DNA of 64,000 nt from Cryptomeria japonica. Its lineage: Eukaryota; Streptophyta; Pinopsida; Cupressales; Cupressaceae. Below the pieces are notes generated by a model, which saw only the letters and a list, made by a program, of their open reading frames with translations, was not told the DNA's origin and searched no databases. The stretch lies in the NCBI RefSeq assembly GCF_030272615.1, contig NC_081407.1, positions 377,571,132 through 377,635,131 of the forward strand, in the 5' to 3' direction. Positions 1 to 10,467 of this stretch are shown here, piece by piece; position 1 is the first letter of the stretch, and each line of letters begins with the position of its first letter. Made by a program: the position numbers and the translations under genes.

Positions 1-13
1 GAGAAAAGGGGAC

Positions 14-15
14 AC

Positions 16-47
<32 letters not shown>

Positions 48-105
48 ATACATATATATATGTATATACATATATATGTGTATATATATATGTAGATATA
101 CATAC

Positions 106-136
<31 letters not shown>

Positions 137-148
137 TATATATACATA

Positions 149-180
<32 letters not shown>

Positions 181-238
181 CATACATACATACATACATA
201 CATACATACATACATACACATATATATATATATATACA

Positions 239-270
<32 letters not shown>

Positions 271-320
271 CATATACATACATACATATATATATATACA
301 CACACAGACATATATAAAGG
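14..320. repeat. Compound microsatellite (TG)n / (TA)n / (CATA)n
   Basis: Alternating purine-pyrimidine tract: TG dinucleotides first, then TA, then CATA tetranucleotides, clearest at about 160-220. Long frames run through it on the plus strand only because the repeats lack stop codons. They give Tyr/Ile/His/Thr-only proteins and are not genes. Confidence 0.95.
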
Positions 321-565
321 ATATATATATAAGAAGCATAAAGTAGGATATTAGTACAAATTTAATTTAAGGCAAGACTACCTCGTGATAGCATTAATGA
401 CTTTGTGACTATGAACTAGTCCAAAGATAGAAAAGGGGCTAGATCACAAAGGATAACATGTATATGAAAATAAATGTGATTATTTGTGTGTAATGAACTA
501 GTCAATAAGACAAATGTATAAGGATATGTGAACATGAGAATGAAAATAAATAATAAATGCATAAG

Positions 566-581
566 AACATGTGAAACAAAT
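566..581. repeat. Target-site duplication, left copy (LINE fragment)
   Basis: AACATGTGAAACAAAT occurs here and again at 1814-1829, flanking the inserted LINE fragment. Unit B has a single copy at 36101-36116 with one change, so it preserves the empty site. Confidence 0.9.
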
Positions 582-1097
582 CACTTTAGGCATGGTAAAA
601 TCATTTATATTCCTTTCTATCTAGCCTCCTCTCTTGAAAATAGCCTCGAAAAACATTTGGAGAATCCAAACAACCCTGTTCTCCATGAGGGACTTATTGT
701 GCTCATCATGGAGTACGCTAAATCCCTTGAAGTTGTGCCCCCTCTATCTAAGACTGGCCAACAGAATGATATCCAGGATGTCTGTGACTCGGAAATGGAT
801 TTGGAAGGAAGTGGGGTTCCTCTTGATGACCCTGAATATAAACCTGCGGATGAAGGGGAGATGATGGTCACCCCTAGGACATTTAGCAGCAAGAATCCTC
901 CCAGATGGGCAGCTAGAAAATACAAAACCACCAACAAACTAATCTCTAAGGCCGAGGCCGTCTCTAAAAAGAAAAATTTGGCAGCTAAGGACCATGGTCC
1001 GAAGATTTTGGATCAAGGAATTAATTTGGACATCCCTATCAACGTCCTGAAAGAAAAACAGGGGAACATGGCCAAAGAAGAGAACAGTGGGATATAG
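582..1097 (+). pseudogene. LINE ORF3 fragment (post-RNase H frame)
   Basis: About 171 codons stay open inside the insertion. The upstream ATG at 528 is target-site flank, so any initiation there would be a chance fusion. The product is hydrophilic and Lys/Glu-rich, with an acidic stretch at about 785-860 followed by a basic stretch (PPRWAARKYK). No enzymatic motif is visible. Its N-terminal part matches in arrangement the C-terminal part of the MGxDLIQTE frame in two other copies here, which places it in the third ORF of that LINE family. The function of that ORF is not known to me. Confidence 0.55.
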
Positions 1098-1813
1098 AGG
1101 ACTGGTAACCTAATGAATCTGGTTATGGAAGCTACCAGAAGCTAGGAGAGCTGATGGAAGTGGGTGGAGCATGAATTTTATACCCTCAAAGAGGGGGTTA
1201 AAGAGACTATTGATATCTTCACTACTTCCCCTGAGCCCAGCAAATCTGAGAAACTCGTGATTATGACCCAAAAGCTCTCCCAGGACGTCGAGGTGATGAA
1301 ATGCAATCACGAACAAAGAATTGAAAAGGTGGAGCAGTCTATGGTGGAGATTAAGAAAACTCTCAAGAACCTGGTGACATAAGCAAAGAAGCCATGAACA
1401 ATAGTATAGAAGGGCTTGAAAAGATCAATTCCATGGTTGTTGATTATAGATCCTACCATAGTGAATTGGTGAGAGATATTGGAGGGGAAGATATGGCTGT
1501 TGGAGATAGGAAAACCACTGGTCCTAGTTCCAGAACCAAAAGTAGGAGCAGCAACAAGGGTACCTCCAGATTCATTATGGAGGAACAGGAGGAAATCAAC
1601 AAGATTTCCATCTAGAAGAACAAGGATTTGGTGCTCTCTCTTAATTGAGAGTCTTTCTTTTTTTTGTCTTGTTTGTCTGTGTCTATTTTGTTTTTGTGAC
1701 TACTCGAGGGTGCTCCCCTATTTTGATGTTGGTTCATGTCTGTTTGGCTGATGGTCAATTGTTATAAAACTTTTGATTTTGGGTCCATATAAAACCTGTT
1801 TATCTTTATCAAA
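582..1813 (+). mobile_element. 5'-truncated LINE 3' fragment with ORF3 remnant
   Basis: A 1,232-bp insertion flanked by a perfect 16-bp target-site duplication and absent from unit B. It begins inside a coding frame: stop-free codons run from 582 to the stop at 1095-1097, and a further coiled-coil-like frame lies at 1164-1382. The first residues (HFRHGKIIYIPF) resemble the ORF3 remnants of the LINE copies at 33353-35680 and 14473-16961. The 3' end has a T/G-rich 3' UTR closing in TTTATCAAAA, as in those relatives. Length, TSD and 5' truncation all fit target-primed reverse transcription. Confidence 0.75.
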
Positions 1814-1829
1814 AACATGTGAAACAAAT

Positions 1830-2205
1830 TAGATGAATAATAAAAGATAAAATATCTAACTTTACAAAAAAAATATTTTGTTTATAAATAAATTTATAAG
1901 TCATGTTTGTCCTCCAAACAATTTAGACTTACCAATGTAAAGTAAAATTATATGATGTACAAAAGTTAAAAATTGGTTAAAAATTTTGCTTACAAAAGTT
2001 TTTGAGTTTTGAAATTTTAATATATTGAATTTATGACAATGAGTTTCTAAACAAAATTAACTTCCTTATCAACATATTTCTTAGGATGAGGAGGAGAAGA
2101 AATGGAAGTGAGAAGAACATTGGAATCTCTCTTTGTGATAATAGCATTATATTTGTGATGTATTTTGGGACCATAATTTTGCTCCAATTGTCTTTTCATA
2201 TCACT
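1830..2205. other. AT-rich unit A backbone, no gene seen
   Basis: This intergenic sequence aligns with about 36117-36415 of unit B, including a shared 'caaaagtttttgagttttg' stretch. No coding frame or RNA gene is supported. Confidence 0.6.
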
Positions 2206-2208
2206 TCT

Positions 2209-2631
2209 TCAACATATCCAGTTTGCAACTTTTGAGATATTGTTACAAGGTGTGTTTGGCTTGTTATCATTAATCATGTGTTGGTTTTGGGGTTGAGTAG
2301 GATGTTGAAGAAATCTAGGCCTCACATGACTAGAAACATGAATAATATTTACATGATTAAGCTCTTTGTTCTCTGAGGACTCATCTTTAGGAGAGAGAGC
2401 ATCAAGGAAAGTGATAATGATTTCATCTTCTTGCTCCAAGGTATCTTTATGGGTAAGACAAACTTTGGGAGAAGGATTAACTGTATCCATCAATGCTTCA
2501 TCTCTAGGAGGAATGCCATGCATAGAAGATAAAGTGACATTAAGGAAGGTGTTTATGATATCACCCTCTTCCTCTAGCATATCCCTATGTGAGAGGAGTA
2601 TTTTAGGAAAAAGATCCACATCATTCATCAA
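2209..2631 (-). CDS. Hypothetical ORF kept in both duplication units (copy A)
   Basis: A 140-codon minus-strand frame with a counterpart at 36415-36738. Both contain the block RPRFLQHPTQP and, further on, QLEQxYGPKIHHKYN; in this copy the second block lies past a stop. The N-terminal half is an imperfect internal repeat of 35-40 residues, each with an acidic stretch and 'IINTFL/IITFL'. No known domain is recognised. Much of the plus strand is also open here (2366-2737), so this may be an old transposon remnant rather than a host gene. The coding call is weak. Confidence 0.3.
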   Translation of the reverse strand: MMNDVDLFPKILLSHRDMLEEEGDIINTFLNVTLSSMHGIPPRDEALMDTVNPSPKVCLTHKDTLEQEDEIIITFLDALSPKDESSENKELNHVNIIHVSSHVRPRFLQHPTQPQNQHMINDNKPNTPCNNISKVANWIC

Positions 2632-2705
2632 AACTTCATCCTTAGGAGAGAGAGTTTTAAAAGAAGTGCTAATAATCTTTTATTGCACTAAAGTGTCCTC
2701 ATGGG

Positions 2706-5700
2706 TAGGAGGATCCTTAGGAGAGGGTAAACCATAACTATGAATGCAAGGAATAGCTAGATTATCATCATATGGGTAAAAGGAAACATCATGAAAATCT
2801 TGAATAAAACTTGAAATTGAAATAGAAAAATAATTTAGCAACTCCATCTACAACTTGGATCAAACAAGATACTCATAATCCATCAAAGGTACAACCAAAG
2901 AAATGTTCTCTCAATGTATGCAATGAAAATATACAATTTAAAACCAAAAGATATGCAAACATTGGAATACGAAATCACCTAAAGAAGTGATTGTATTTGA
3001 CTAAATCTTGTAGAAGACAGTCCAATGACACTTTTGGGGTTTTTCTTCTTTTGTTGCTTTGGGAAGTGAATGACTTATGGAGATATGTTAAAGAAATGTG
3101 AAACTATGACTTAGAATGCTACAATTGATTGATGAGAAAACAAATATTCTATAGCAAACACATAGGTGGATAGTAAATTTGAATGTGCACCTATATCTAC
3201 AATCTAGAGCCGATTCTATGAAATCGAGATGCCCAAAATGCCCATCTTTTGATTTTGGGACAGAATCTAATAATTTACTTCCTAAGACTGAGACTAAGCT
3301 TTCTACTAAATTTGGAGGGAAACCTTGAGCATAGGGGCATACCAAGTTTCCTAGCCACGAAAATCATGTCTAATTTTTGAGAATAGGTCTATATCAGTCT
3401 AGTGAAGGTCCCCTAAACTCCATGTCTCTGTCAATGACCTATAGTTACACACAAGAGGGGAGAAAGCGTGTTGTGGATAGGGGTTTTCCTAGGTCAAACC
3501 CTAAGTTTGCAATTAACCTTGATTAAAATATAAAATTAACTTGAATTGAATTAGAAAGCATGCCTTTTGAGGGCAAGGCTATAATGCTCTTAGCATAAGT
3601 CATCCATGTTTTGATGCAAAAACATGATAAATCACATAAAATCCATCATGAAATTATAATTGAAACATAATATGAAGATGTATTGATGTAATTTATTGCT
3701 CCTTGAATCAGATTTGTTCTTGAGGAAGAAGAATTACTCTTGAATTCAGGATGAGATGTTCTAGATGTTGAAATGAATTGAGGAGGTTGCCTTATATTGG
3801 GATTTCATAATTCAATTCACCTTTAGGAAGACTCATATTTAGTGTATTTTCACACAGAGATAAATTTGGATAGGGCAAAACTACCCAATTATCCTCCTGA
3901 AATTCGAGGAAAAAGTGTGGGAACAAGGGAGTGTGACAGTCTTGGTCTCAACAACTTTATCCCAATTTTTTTAGGGATGCAAGATAAAGGGGTTCTAATG
4001 TAATTCTAGATCAATGGCTCAAAACATGATGTGCAGATATGCAAAATATGTTTTGAAAGTTAAAATTTGGGGTAGGATAAGGATAAATTAGGATAATAAA
4101 AGATAAATAGTACATCTATATTTAAGGGCCCAAACAATAGAGAGATGATGTGATTGTGCATCAAGAAAATTGGGTTAATCATGAAAACCAAAGAACAATC
4201 AAAGAGAATCACAAAATAGTTAAAATTTATGCTAAATTATCCTAATCTAACCAACAAAACTACTAAAATGAAAACATAAATGCAAACCATGTTTCTCCAA
4301 TAGAGCTTAGTTGTTCTTCCTTTCATCTCTTATTTTGATATGTCGCTCTCATCGTGTAGTTAAAAATATGAAATGAAAGAAAGGATGTGATATTCGAGAT
4401 TTACTAGGAATGTGCCTATGCAAGATAGAAATGCTAATTTCTAACAAAATAATAAAAATGAGACTATTGCTAAGCTATTTTGACATAATGAAAATACTAA
4501 AATTTTAGATGAATTGAATGAAGAAATAGGCCTCCTTTTATAGAAATCTAGATTTCAATGGATGGTCAAAGATCAAATTGATTTTTGCGACATCAAATGG
4601 ACTTTATTGACCACGCAACAAAGCTACCATTCAAGAGATGGATGAAAATCGAAAAAATCAAGGAGAAGATATCAGGGATAATTAATAAATAAAATATTTA
4701 TTATCTCCTCATGAAGACCAAATAAGTAAGTTGGAGATATTATGGAGATTTAATAATTAAAAATTATTAAATATCTCCCTATGAGAGGATAAATAGAAGA
4801 ATGAAAAATTTAAAAATCAAGAATTATCCCCACGTGAGAGGATAAATGCAGATAATTAATAAATAAGATTTATTAAATATCTCCTCATAAAAGGATAATT
4901 TTCAAATTTTGCATCTGATTTTTTAATTTAAAAATAAAATGAATGAGATATTACCAAAAAGATTGGTTTTTGACAATCAAATAAAATAGGGAAATATATT
5001 AGTTTTCTAAATTCAAAAATTAGGAGTATTTGAAGAGAATCGCATAAAACAAATAAAAAAAATATTATTTCAAAAATTAGGAAAAGAAAATTAGGACAAA
5101 TAATTTTAAATAAATAAAGATATTTAATCAACTACAATGACATGATTAGATAATTAAATAATTTAAAATAAATTATTCAATTATGGGGAATACACACTCA
5201 ACATTTAAATTAACCCTACAAGGCAAAATAGTTAGACTGACATCGAGAGACCTCAATTTAGACAAATTAGGTCAAATTAGGTCAAATTGGGTGAAATTGG
5301 GAAGAATTGATAGTTGGGAAAATTGGGAAAATTAGGTTAGTAAGGACTACCCGCGTGATATGTTAAAAATAGGAGACATAGGCATTGACCATTGTTTAGT
5401 GTCTATCGTTTAAATAAAGTGGAAAAAGAACCATGTTATTGAATTAAATATTAATTAATTACAATAAAGGTCATATGATGCATAGAGAAATGAGAAATAC
5501 TAAAATGAGTGCTACAAGAGTGTGAAATTGGGCACACTAATTAAGGTGTACAATTTACAATGCTACAACACCAATAGGCTTGAACTCTAGGAAAACAATG
5601 TGTTGGACATATTTAGGTATTCAAAAATACAGTCATTGTCACTCATCTTTAATGAATATAACTTCTTCTTTAGAAAATTTTCATTCTTCAAGAATTTTCT

Positions 5701-6288
5701 TGAAACATTTTCCTAAATTTGAATGAGGCTCCTCGTGTTTTTTCAAAACATCATATTTTTTTTATTTCATGGTTCCAAGATTTACTCCAATGACTAGACC
5801 TTAAAGATCCCAATCCAACAATAAATCCTTTGTTTTGAGGTTCTATAGCTTGATTATTTTTGCACCATCAAACTTTTCCATATCCATAAGAGATGTGCAT
5901 GACATGTTCTCTACAAAAAGGATTTTGTTTTAGACACAATCTTATCCAAAGCTAGTTTAATTTGAACAAAACATCCTTTTAATCCTAACACCCAATAATG
6001 AATATGATCAAGCTTTGATACCAAATGAAAGGAAGCGTAATAAATATTTCATAATTATTCTAAGTGGATCGATGTGTAAATATAAAGGTTATACATAAAC
6101 ACAAAATTAATGTACACAACCATAACAAAAGCATATAACTTGGAAAACCCCTTACAAAAATCCCCACCTCCAAATATCAAATTCATTGTATTATTAGCAA
6201 CACAAAAAGGGTTACAATACAATTGCAAGCTCGAGACTTTACAAGATATTATACCAACATACCAATATGAATCTATATTTAGAGAACA
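2706..6288. other. 3.6 kb present in unit A only; decayed retroelement-like DNA
   Basis: Unit B jumps from the equivalent of about 2706 to the equivalent of about 6289, so this block was inserted in A or lost from B. No intact gene is seen. A reverse-complement primer-binding-like site (GGTATCAAAGC) lies at 6012-6022 and could mark an old minus-strand LTR element whose LTR would start near 6025. A stop-free minus frame at 3088-3345 has no recognisable domain. The block also holds hairpin-type tandem repeats (4675-4905) and short direct repeats at about 5260-5340. Confidence 0.5.
4675..4905. repeat. Tandem array of AT-rich hairpin units
   Basis: Three to four imperfect units, each with a 'taataaat...atttatta'-type inverted repeat followed by 'tatctcct' and 'gaggataa'. 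Each unit could fold as an AT stem-loop. The units differ by point changes and small indels. Confidence 0.6.
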
Positions 6289-7051
6289 TGATAATATTTA
6301 TAAAACTAAACTATCAAACTACCATCTCAAGCATCCAATAAATAGAAGGCATAGTACATGAAAATCATCAAATGATAAAGAGAAAATCATGAGCTAAAAC
6401 CACCCAAATCCTTAGTCAAAATCTAATGCCTAAATCGTAAGGTGAGTACAAAGACTAAACTATCATATTTTATACACTTGTCATAACATCATCATTATAC
6501 ATTCATCAATTTGGCAACTTAATTTAACTCTATCATCTCCATTCAAAAATGTCTTATGATGTGCCATATGTTTGTCAACAAGTGTAACTCTTTCTTAAAA
6601 TTATCTCTGTGTCATAGATGTTTACATTTTTTACATGGGAGGCCTAACTTCCAATGTAGAATGTTTCATCCCTTTCTCTTAGATTAGTGATTTTGGAGTA
6701 GACTTAAGTTCAACAATAAAAACATCAAGATTAGTTTCAACATGATTTGGAACCAAAATAAACTATCTAAAATTGCCTAAATTTTACTTTTTTGTGTTCT
6801 TAACATTAAAATGCAAGGTTGAGTCACATTTTTTAACATAAAATTATATAGATATAATCTATTTCATGATGGAAAATAAATATAAATTAAAATGAGATTA
6901 GATCAATATAACTAAAAATATTTAAGACTAATATATTTTATAGATTTTGTAAGCTTATACATAAAATACATCAGAATTGTGTATCTTTAAAAAAATTCAA
7001 ATTAAATCAAATGGTATATTTTAAAGGAAGACCCACATTAAATTAAAGGTA
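6289..7051. other. Unit A backbone, no gene seen
   Basis: Aligns with 37020-37777 of unit B. It is AT-rich, with stops in all frames apart from short chance ORFs. The right edge is the insertion point of the gene-capturing LTR element. Confidence 0.6.
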
Positions 7052-7056
7052 AAAAT

Positions 7057-7314
7057 AGTCAGTTTAAATCGAGCAGAGAAATAACATAAAACAATGAAAG
7101 AAAAACAAAATTAAAGAATGAGACACAAGACACGATTTACAGTGGTTCAGTGAATGCCTACGTCCACTCTCAAGCAGGGAAATCATCTATTAACCAATAT
7201 CCAAATCATCTAGTACATAGACTGCACACATATTTATACATTCATATTCAAGTATGAATAGAAGAGTTGAGGGAGCCAAAAGGTCATGTGTCTATTGGGC
7301 TTCACATCCCAACA
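7057..7314 (-). repeat. 3' LTR of gene-capturing element
   Basis: Pairs with 10205-10462 over 258 bp with about 26 differences counted by eye. It ends in CCCAACA. The start is AGTCAG where the partner has TGTTAG. Confidence 0.9.
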
Positions 7315-7616
7315 ATCTCCCTCGTGAAGACCAATTGACATAGTCATGCACCGTGACATCCCCTGCTCTCTATTTTGATCCTTACGGAACCAGGCCCATG
7401 GAAGATTTTAACTTTTCCAGACTCTGTTCCAGCACACTTTGAATGAGTCTTCTCCAAACCAAATCTGAAACAAAAACCTCATCTCTTATTACTTGATGGA
7501 CTCCTGCTCCTATGCTCACCCTTAACATAAAATCTAAAATCTATAATCTTCGTTGTTTTTCTCCTCCTGCAAGTTGAAGCACTCTTGATTCACCAAATTC
7601 TTTTTATAGTTCACAA

Positions 7617-8012
7617 TTATATGATCTTCATTAATAAAACCATCATGTTTTCTTGAAGAACCATAGCGACATTCATCTCTTCGTCGTATTGTTCATTGAG
7701 AATTCCAAAAGCCATGGCTTGGACAACCGCCAGGAGAGATAACAACACTGCATCTACCTCCGATGGTGATATTTTCTCCCCTCTAATGTGAATGGACTCC
7801 TTGATTCTACCGATCAAGAAAAGATAACCGTCCTTGTCAAGATAACCGATATTGTTGGTGTGGAACCATCCTAATGGGAAAGTGGTTTTATTGGCTTCTG
7901 AATTATTCTGATATTCCTTGATAATAGTCAAACCACATATGCAAACCTTGCCACTGTTAGTTTCTGGCCCCAAGCTCCCCTCTAAAGGACTACGCTTGCC
8001 AATCAGAATCAT
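7617..8012 (-). pseudogene. Captured fragment of AAE3-type acyl-CoA synthetase
   Basis: A 131-codon open frame. Its middle matches the conserved C-terminal region of adenylate-forming enzymes closest to peroxisomal-type/oxalate-CoA ligase AAE3. Visible landmarks are GWFHTNNIGYLDKDGY (family GWFHTGDIGY.D.DGY), then LIGRIKESI and RGEKISPSEVDAVLL (family GRIKE.I.RGGEKISP.EVDAVLL). The Gly-Asp of the motif is replaced by Asn-Asn and one hinge Gly is missing. The ATP-binding N-terminal ~300 residues are absent. Family enzymes are about 500 residues, so this piece cannot be active. It lies between the PPT side of the element and the NF-YC/EXO70 chimera, in the same orientation. Confidence 0.85.
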
Positions 8013-8015
8013 CGC

Positions 8016-8690
8016 CTAGACAGCGGTACCAAAAGACAACACAACTGTCACATCCTTATTATTATCGTCGGACGAAACGGTTGGAGCACCGAAACAATCA
8101 AAATGTGTTACATTCAAATCTATTACTTTCTGGAAATCCATATCATCATCATCATCATCATCATTCGAATACCAATCAAAATGGCCAACCAACTGTAATG
8201 TTTCGATTAAATGCAAACATGCATTACGCAAGCATCCTTCTACTATCTCTTGCACACTAATTTGAGCCAGAATCAGACACTCATCCTTTGCATAGTGCTC
8301 TATCAGTCTCAGATCCGACAACAAAAACCTCTCCAACCCATGAACAACATTAAAAAACTTCAGCATAGCTGTTGGAGGACCAACTGCTATGTTCAGCAAT
8401 ACCTTCTTGTCATTTGTTTGTATGCAATCCAAAATACGTTGCCTGGATTCCTTAATCCCGTAAGAAACAGCTATTTTTTGGTCACCAACATGCTCTGCTA
8501 CAAACCCACCGAATTCTACAAAATTACCAACTTCTTCAACAAATCCAATATTAAAATATGGGCAAAACACATCATCACTTTCTGATTGGTGGTCCTCACA
8601 AGCTTTGGCGAACACAAAAGGGGCTTCTGCAGATATCATGCGCACATCCTCGTCCACCTTCGTAATCTTCTGGATGCAAGCTAGGGGCAA
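8016..8690 (-). pseudogene. Chimeric ORF: NF-YC + EXO70 + PP2C-like fragments
   Basis: A single 224-codon frame built from unrelated pieces. Residues 1-32 ([19 protein letters not shown], then [11 protein letters not shown]) match the histone-fold start of NF-YC (family [22 protein letters not shown]); the match runs upstream of the Met into FKKHH. Residues 33-80 are unassigned. Residues about 98-128 ([20 protein letters not shown], then LLSDLR) match the N-terminal region of plant EXO70 exocyst subunits (AVGPAAAVLKVFDAVHGLE..LLSD). Residues about 134-160 (KDECLILA) resemble the late PP2C segment DECLILASDGLWD without its DGLWD core. An Asp run at about 177-183 comes from a CAT trinucleotide repeat. 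No domain is complete, so native function is not expected. Whether the chimera is translated cannot be told. Confidence 0.8.
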
Positions 8691-8739
8691 ATGATGTTTC
8701 TTAAAATCACTCGATTATGTGACCTCCTATGCCCTCACA

Positions 8740-8890
8740 TAAAAGGGCTCATGGATCTGCTCCTTGCAGTGCAAAGTCACCTGAAATCTGCCATGGCCAT
8801 CAAAGACCCCTAAGCAATGTAGACTCCATCGACTTCAGCCACGAATGACAACAATGCTCATGACATCCTCCATTTCTCGCCTTCTAACGC
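8740..8890 (-). pseudogene. Captured fragment of clade-A protein phosphatase 2C
   Basis: Read on the minus strand, the sequence gives SICVRRREMEDVMSIVV, a stop, then CLGVFDGHGRFQVTLHCKEQ. These are the first two landmark motifs of ABA-pathway (clade A) PP2Cs: SVCGRR.EMEDAV and FGVYDGHGG..VA..C.E..H. The DGHG metal-binding motif is intact. The spacer between the motifs is shorter than in the family and there is an in-frame stop. It lies directly upstream, in element sense, of the NF-YC fragment. Confidence 0.75.
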
Positions 8891-9065
8891 AAATTGACAC
8901 CATGCTATGTTGCAGGCGTGAGACTTTGTCTTTGTCTCTTAACTCTAAGACCCACAACTACGAAGAACCGACAGATCTGGCCGCCTTTTCTGTCATCGTA
9001 TTTTCTTCCCTTTCGTCTTCCATATACAAAAAAATGGTTAATTGGCTCTAGTTTAATGACGTCTT

Positions 9066-10049
9066 TCAGACTATGTTCCAAATTTTATCTGTCACCATAG
9101 GCAACACAGTAATCCATGCCTTGCACTCCTCTAGCGGCATCGCCTCCACACTATTCTCTGGCTTCCCATCAAAACAAGGGAGCTCCTTAATGTCCTTGTG
9201 TTTCACAGTGACCTCATCCTTCAACTGGGAGTCGAGCATTGCTTCCATGATCTAATGTTCCTTCACAATGTCCATGTCCTTCACAGTGATAGCCACGGCC
9301 ACATTTAGCACTTTTGTTTCTACGACTTCCAAGGGCACTTCGGGAGCAGGGGGAATCTTCATCTCGACATTACTCTCAACTGTTGATTCAAGTTGCGTCT
9401 TCACGCAACTCTTCTCAACCTCATGCTCCTCATCATCCACATTGACACTATCATCCACATCCATCCAATCAAGTTGATGAACCATATCTCCCTTCTCTTC
9501 ATGTGACGCCTGAAACTGCTTGGAGCGATACCCACTGACCTCGTCTCTCGTTAATGGCTGCTTCTGCTTCAAACCAGAAAACCTTGTTTTGTCCTGCACT
9601 TCATCATCCAAATCCATAGGCTCATATTCTTCTATGAAAATGTCTGTGAAAAGGTTGTCTTTATCATCATGGGAGTGCCTCTTTATTTTTTCCAAGGCCA
9701 TGCCATCTGCAGAGCTCTCTAAAGTCACAATTACTCCTAGGCTTCCTTGCCCTGCTACCTCACTCCAATCTGCAACCTCCTCATCTCGGGAGGCAAAATC
9801 AACCACAGATTCAACTTGGGTTTCCGATGGCAAACACTCTTTCTCCCAAAATCTTTTGAGCTCCTCTTCTTCAACATCGGCTTCTTTCCTAGCATCTTTC
9901 TGCCAACAAATTCCAACTAAGGCATCATGGGGTTCAACCTTCACCACACGAATACCAACAACTTCCCGGCCATTAACAGTTTGGCCAATAAGTGCCAAAG
10001 CTGGTTCAAGAGAGAAGCAAATAAGAATCCCAACATCCTTCTCTTTCAC
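9066..10049 (-). pseudogene. Unassigned acidic ORF of the LTR element (one in-frame stop)
   Basis: A long frame of 265 codons (9252-10049) followed, after one in-frame TAG, by 60 more (9066-9248). It starts about 150 bp after the primer binding site, where GAG normally begins. The product is acidic, with runs of Glu/Asp (VEEEEL, MDVDDSVNVDDEEHE). I see no zinc knuckle, protease motif or known domain. It could be a degenerate GAG, the acidic N-terminus of the captured PP2C gene, or another captured host gene. The length of the open frame in AT-rich decayed DNA is notable. Confidence 0.45.
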
Positions 10050-10190
10050 TGGATTCTCCTCTTGAACTAAGTTCCCCTCTTTCTTCCAGCCATCCCACCA
10101 ATGTACACAATGCTTGAAGCACAGTCATATCATAGAAGTTATGAATTTTACCTTTTTCTTCCTCCTCCATCTCTGCTCAAGCCAACCTAG

Positions 10191-10202
10191 GCTCTGATAC
10201 CA
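10191..10202 (-). promoter_or_regulatory. Primer binding site (tRNA-iMet type)
   Basis: Reverse complement reads TGGTATCAGAGC, separated by two bases from the element's 5' LTR at 10205. It sets the transcription direction as minus. Confidence 0.9.
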
Positions 10203-10204
10203 AT

Positions 10205-10462
10205 TGTTAGTTTAAATCAAGCAAAGAAATAACATAAAACAATGAAAGAAAAATGGAAATAAAGAATGCAACACGAGACACGATTTACAATGGTTTGACA
10301 AATACCTATGTCCACTCTCAAGTAGCGAAATCATCTATTAACCAATATCCAAATCATCTAATACATAGACTGCACACATATTTATACATTCATATTCAAG
10401 TATGAATCGAAGAGTTGAGGGAGCCAAAAGGTCATGTGACCGTTGGGCTTCACATCCCAACA
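10205..10462 (-). repeat. 5' LTR of gene-capturing element
   Basis: 258 bp with intact TGTTAG...CCCAACA ends. It lies next to the primer binding site and is followed by the TSD AAAAT. Confidence 0.9.
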
Positions 10463-10467
10463 AAAAT

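Larger units (their letters stand above)
7057..10462 (-). mobile_element. Non-autonomous LTR retrotransposon carrying host gene fragments
   Basis: A 3,406-bp element with 258-bp LTRs at 7057-7314 and 10205-10462, about 90% identical by hand count. It is flanked by the 5-bp TSD AAAAT (7052-7056 and 10463-10467). Unit B holds the uninterrupted site at 37778-37782, which confirms both boundaries. The primer binding site reads TGGTATCAGAGC on the minus strand (10191-10202) and a purine tract GAGGGAGAT abuts the other LTR (7315-7323), so the element runs right to left. No integrase, reverse transcriptase or standard GAG is recognisable. Instead the interior holds an unassigned acidic frame and minus-strand fragments resembling PP2C, NF-YC, EXO70 and AAE3 proteins. 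The outermost bases of the left LTR are mutated (AG for TG), so this is an old insertion. Confidence 0.88.

Noticed and set aside
26-354. Two long plus-strand ORFs rich in Tyr, Ile, His and Thr
   Set aside because: They are translations of the TA/CATA microsatellite, without complexity or domain.
2366-2737. 123-codon plus-strand Ser-rich ORF, also present at 36750-36974
   Set aside because: Antisense to the hypothetical minus ORF with internal repeats. Neither strand is convincing and the repeat explains the openness of both.
8211-8585. 124-codon plus-strand ORF
   Set aside because: Antisense to the EXO70/NF-YC chimera, whose minus frame has clear family motifs. The plus frame has none.
9268-10065. 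Plus-strand Ser/Thr-rich ORFs of 69 and 181 codons
   Set aside because: They are antisense to the acidic minus-strand ORF of the LTR element. Glu/Asp-rich sense sequence produces Ser/Phe-rich antisense frames.
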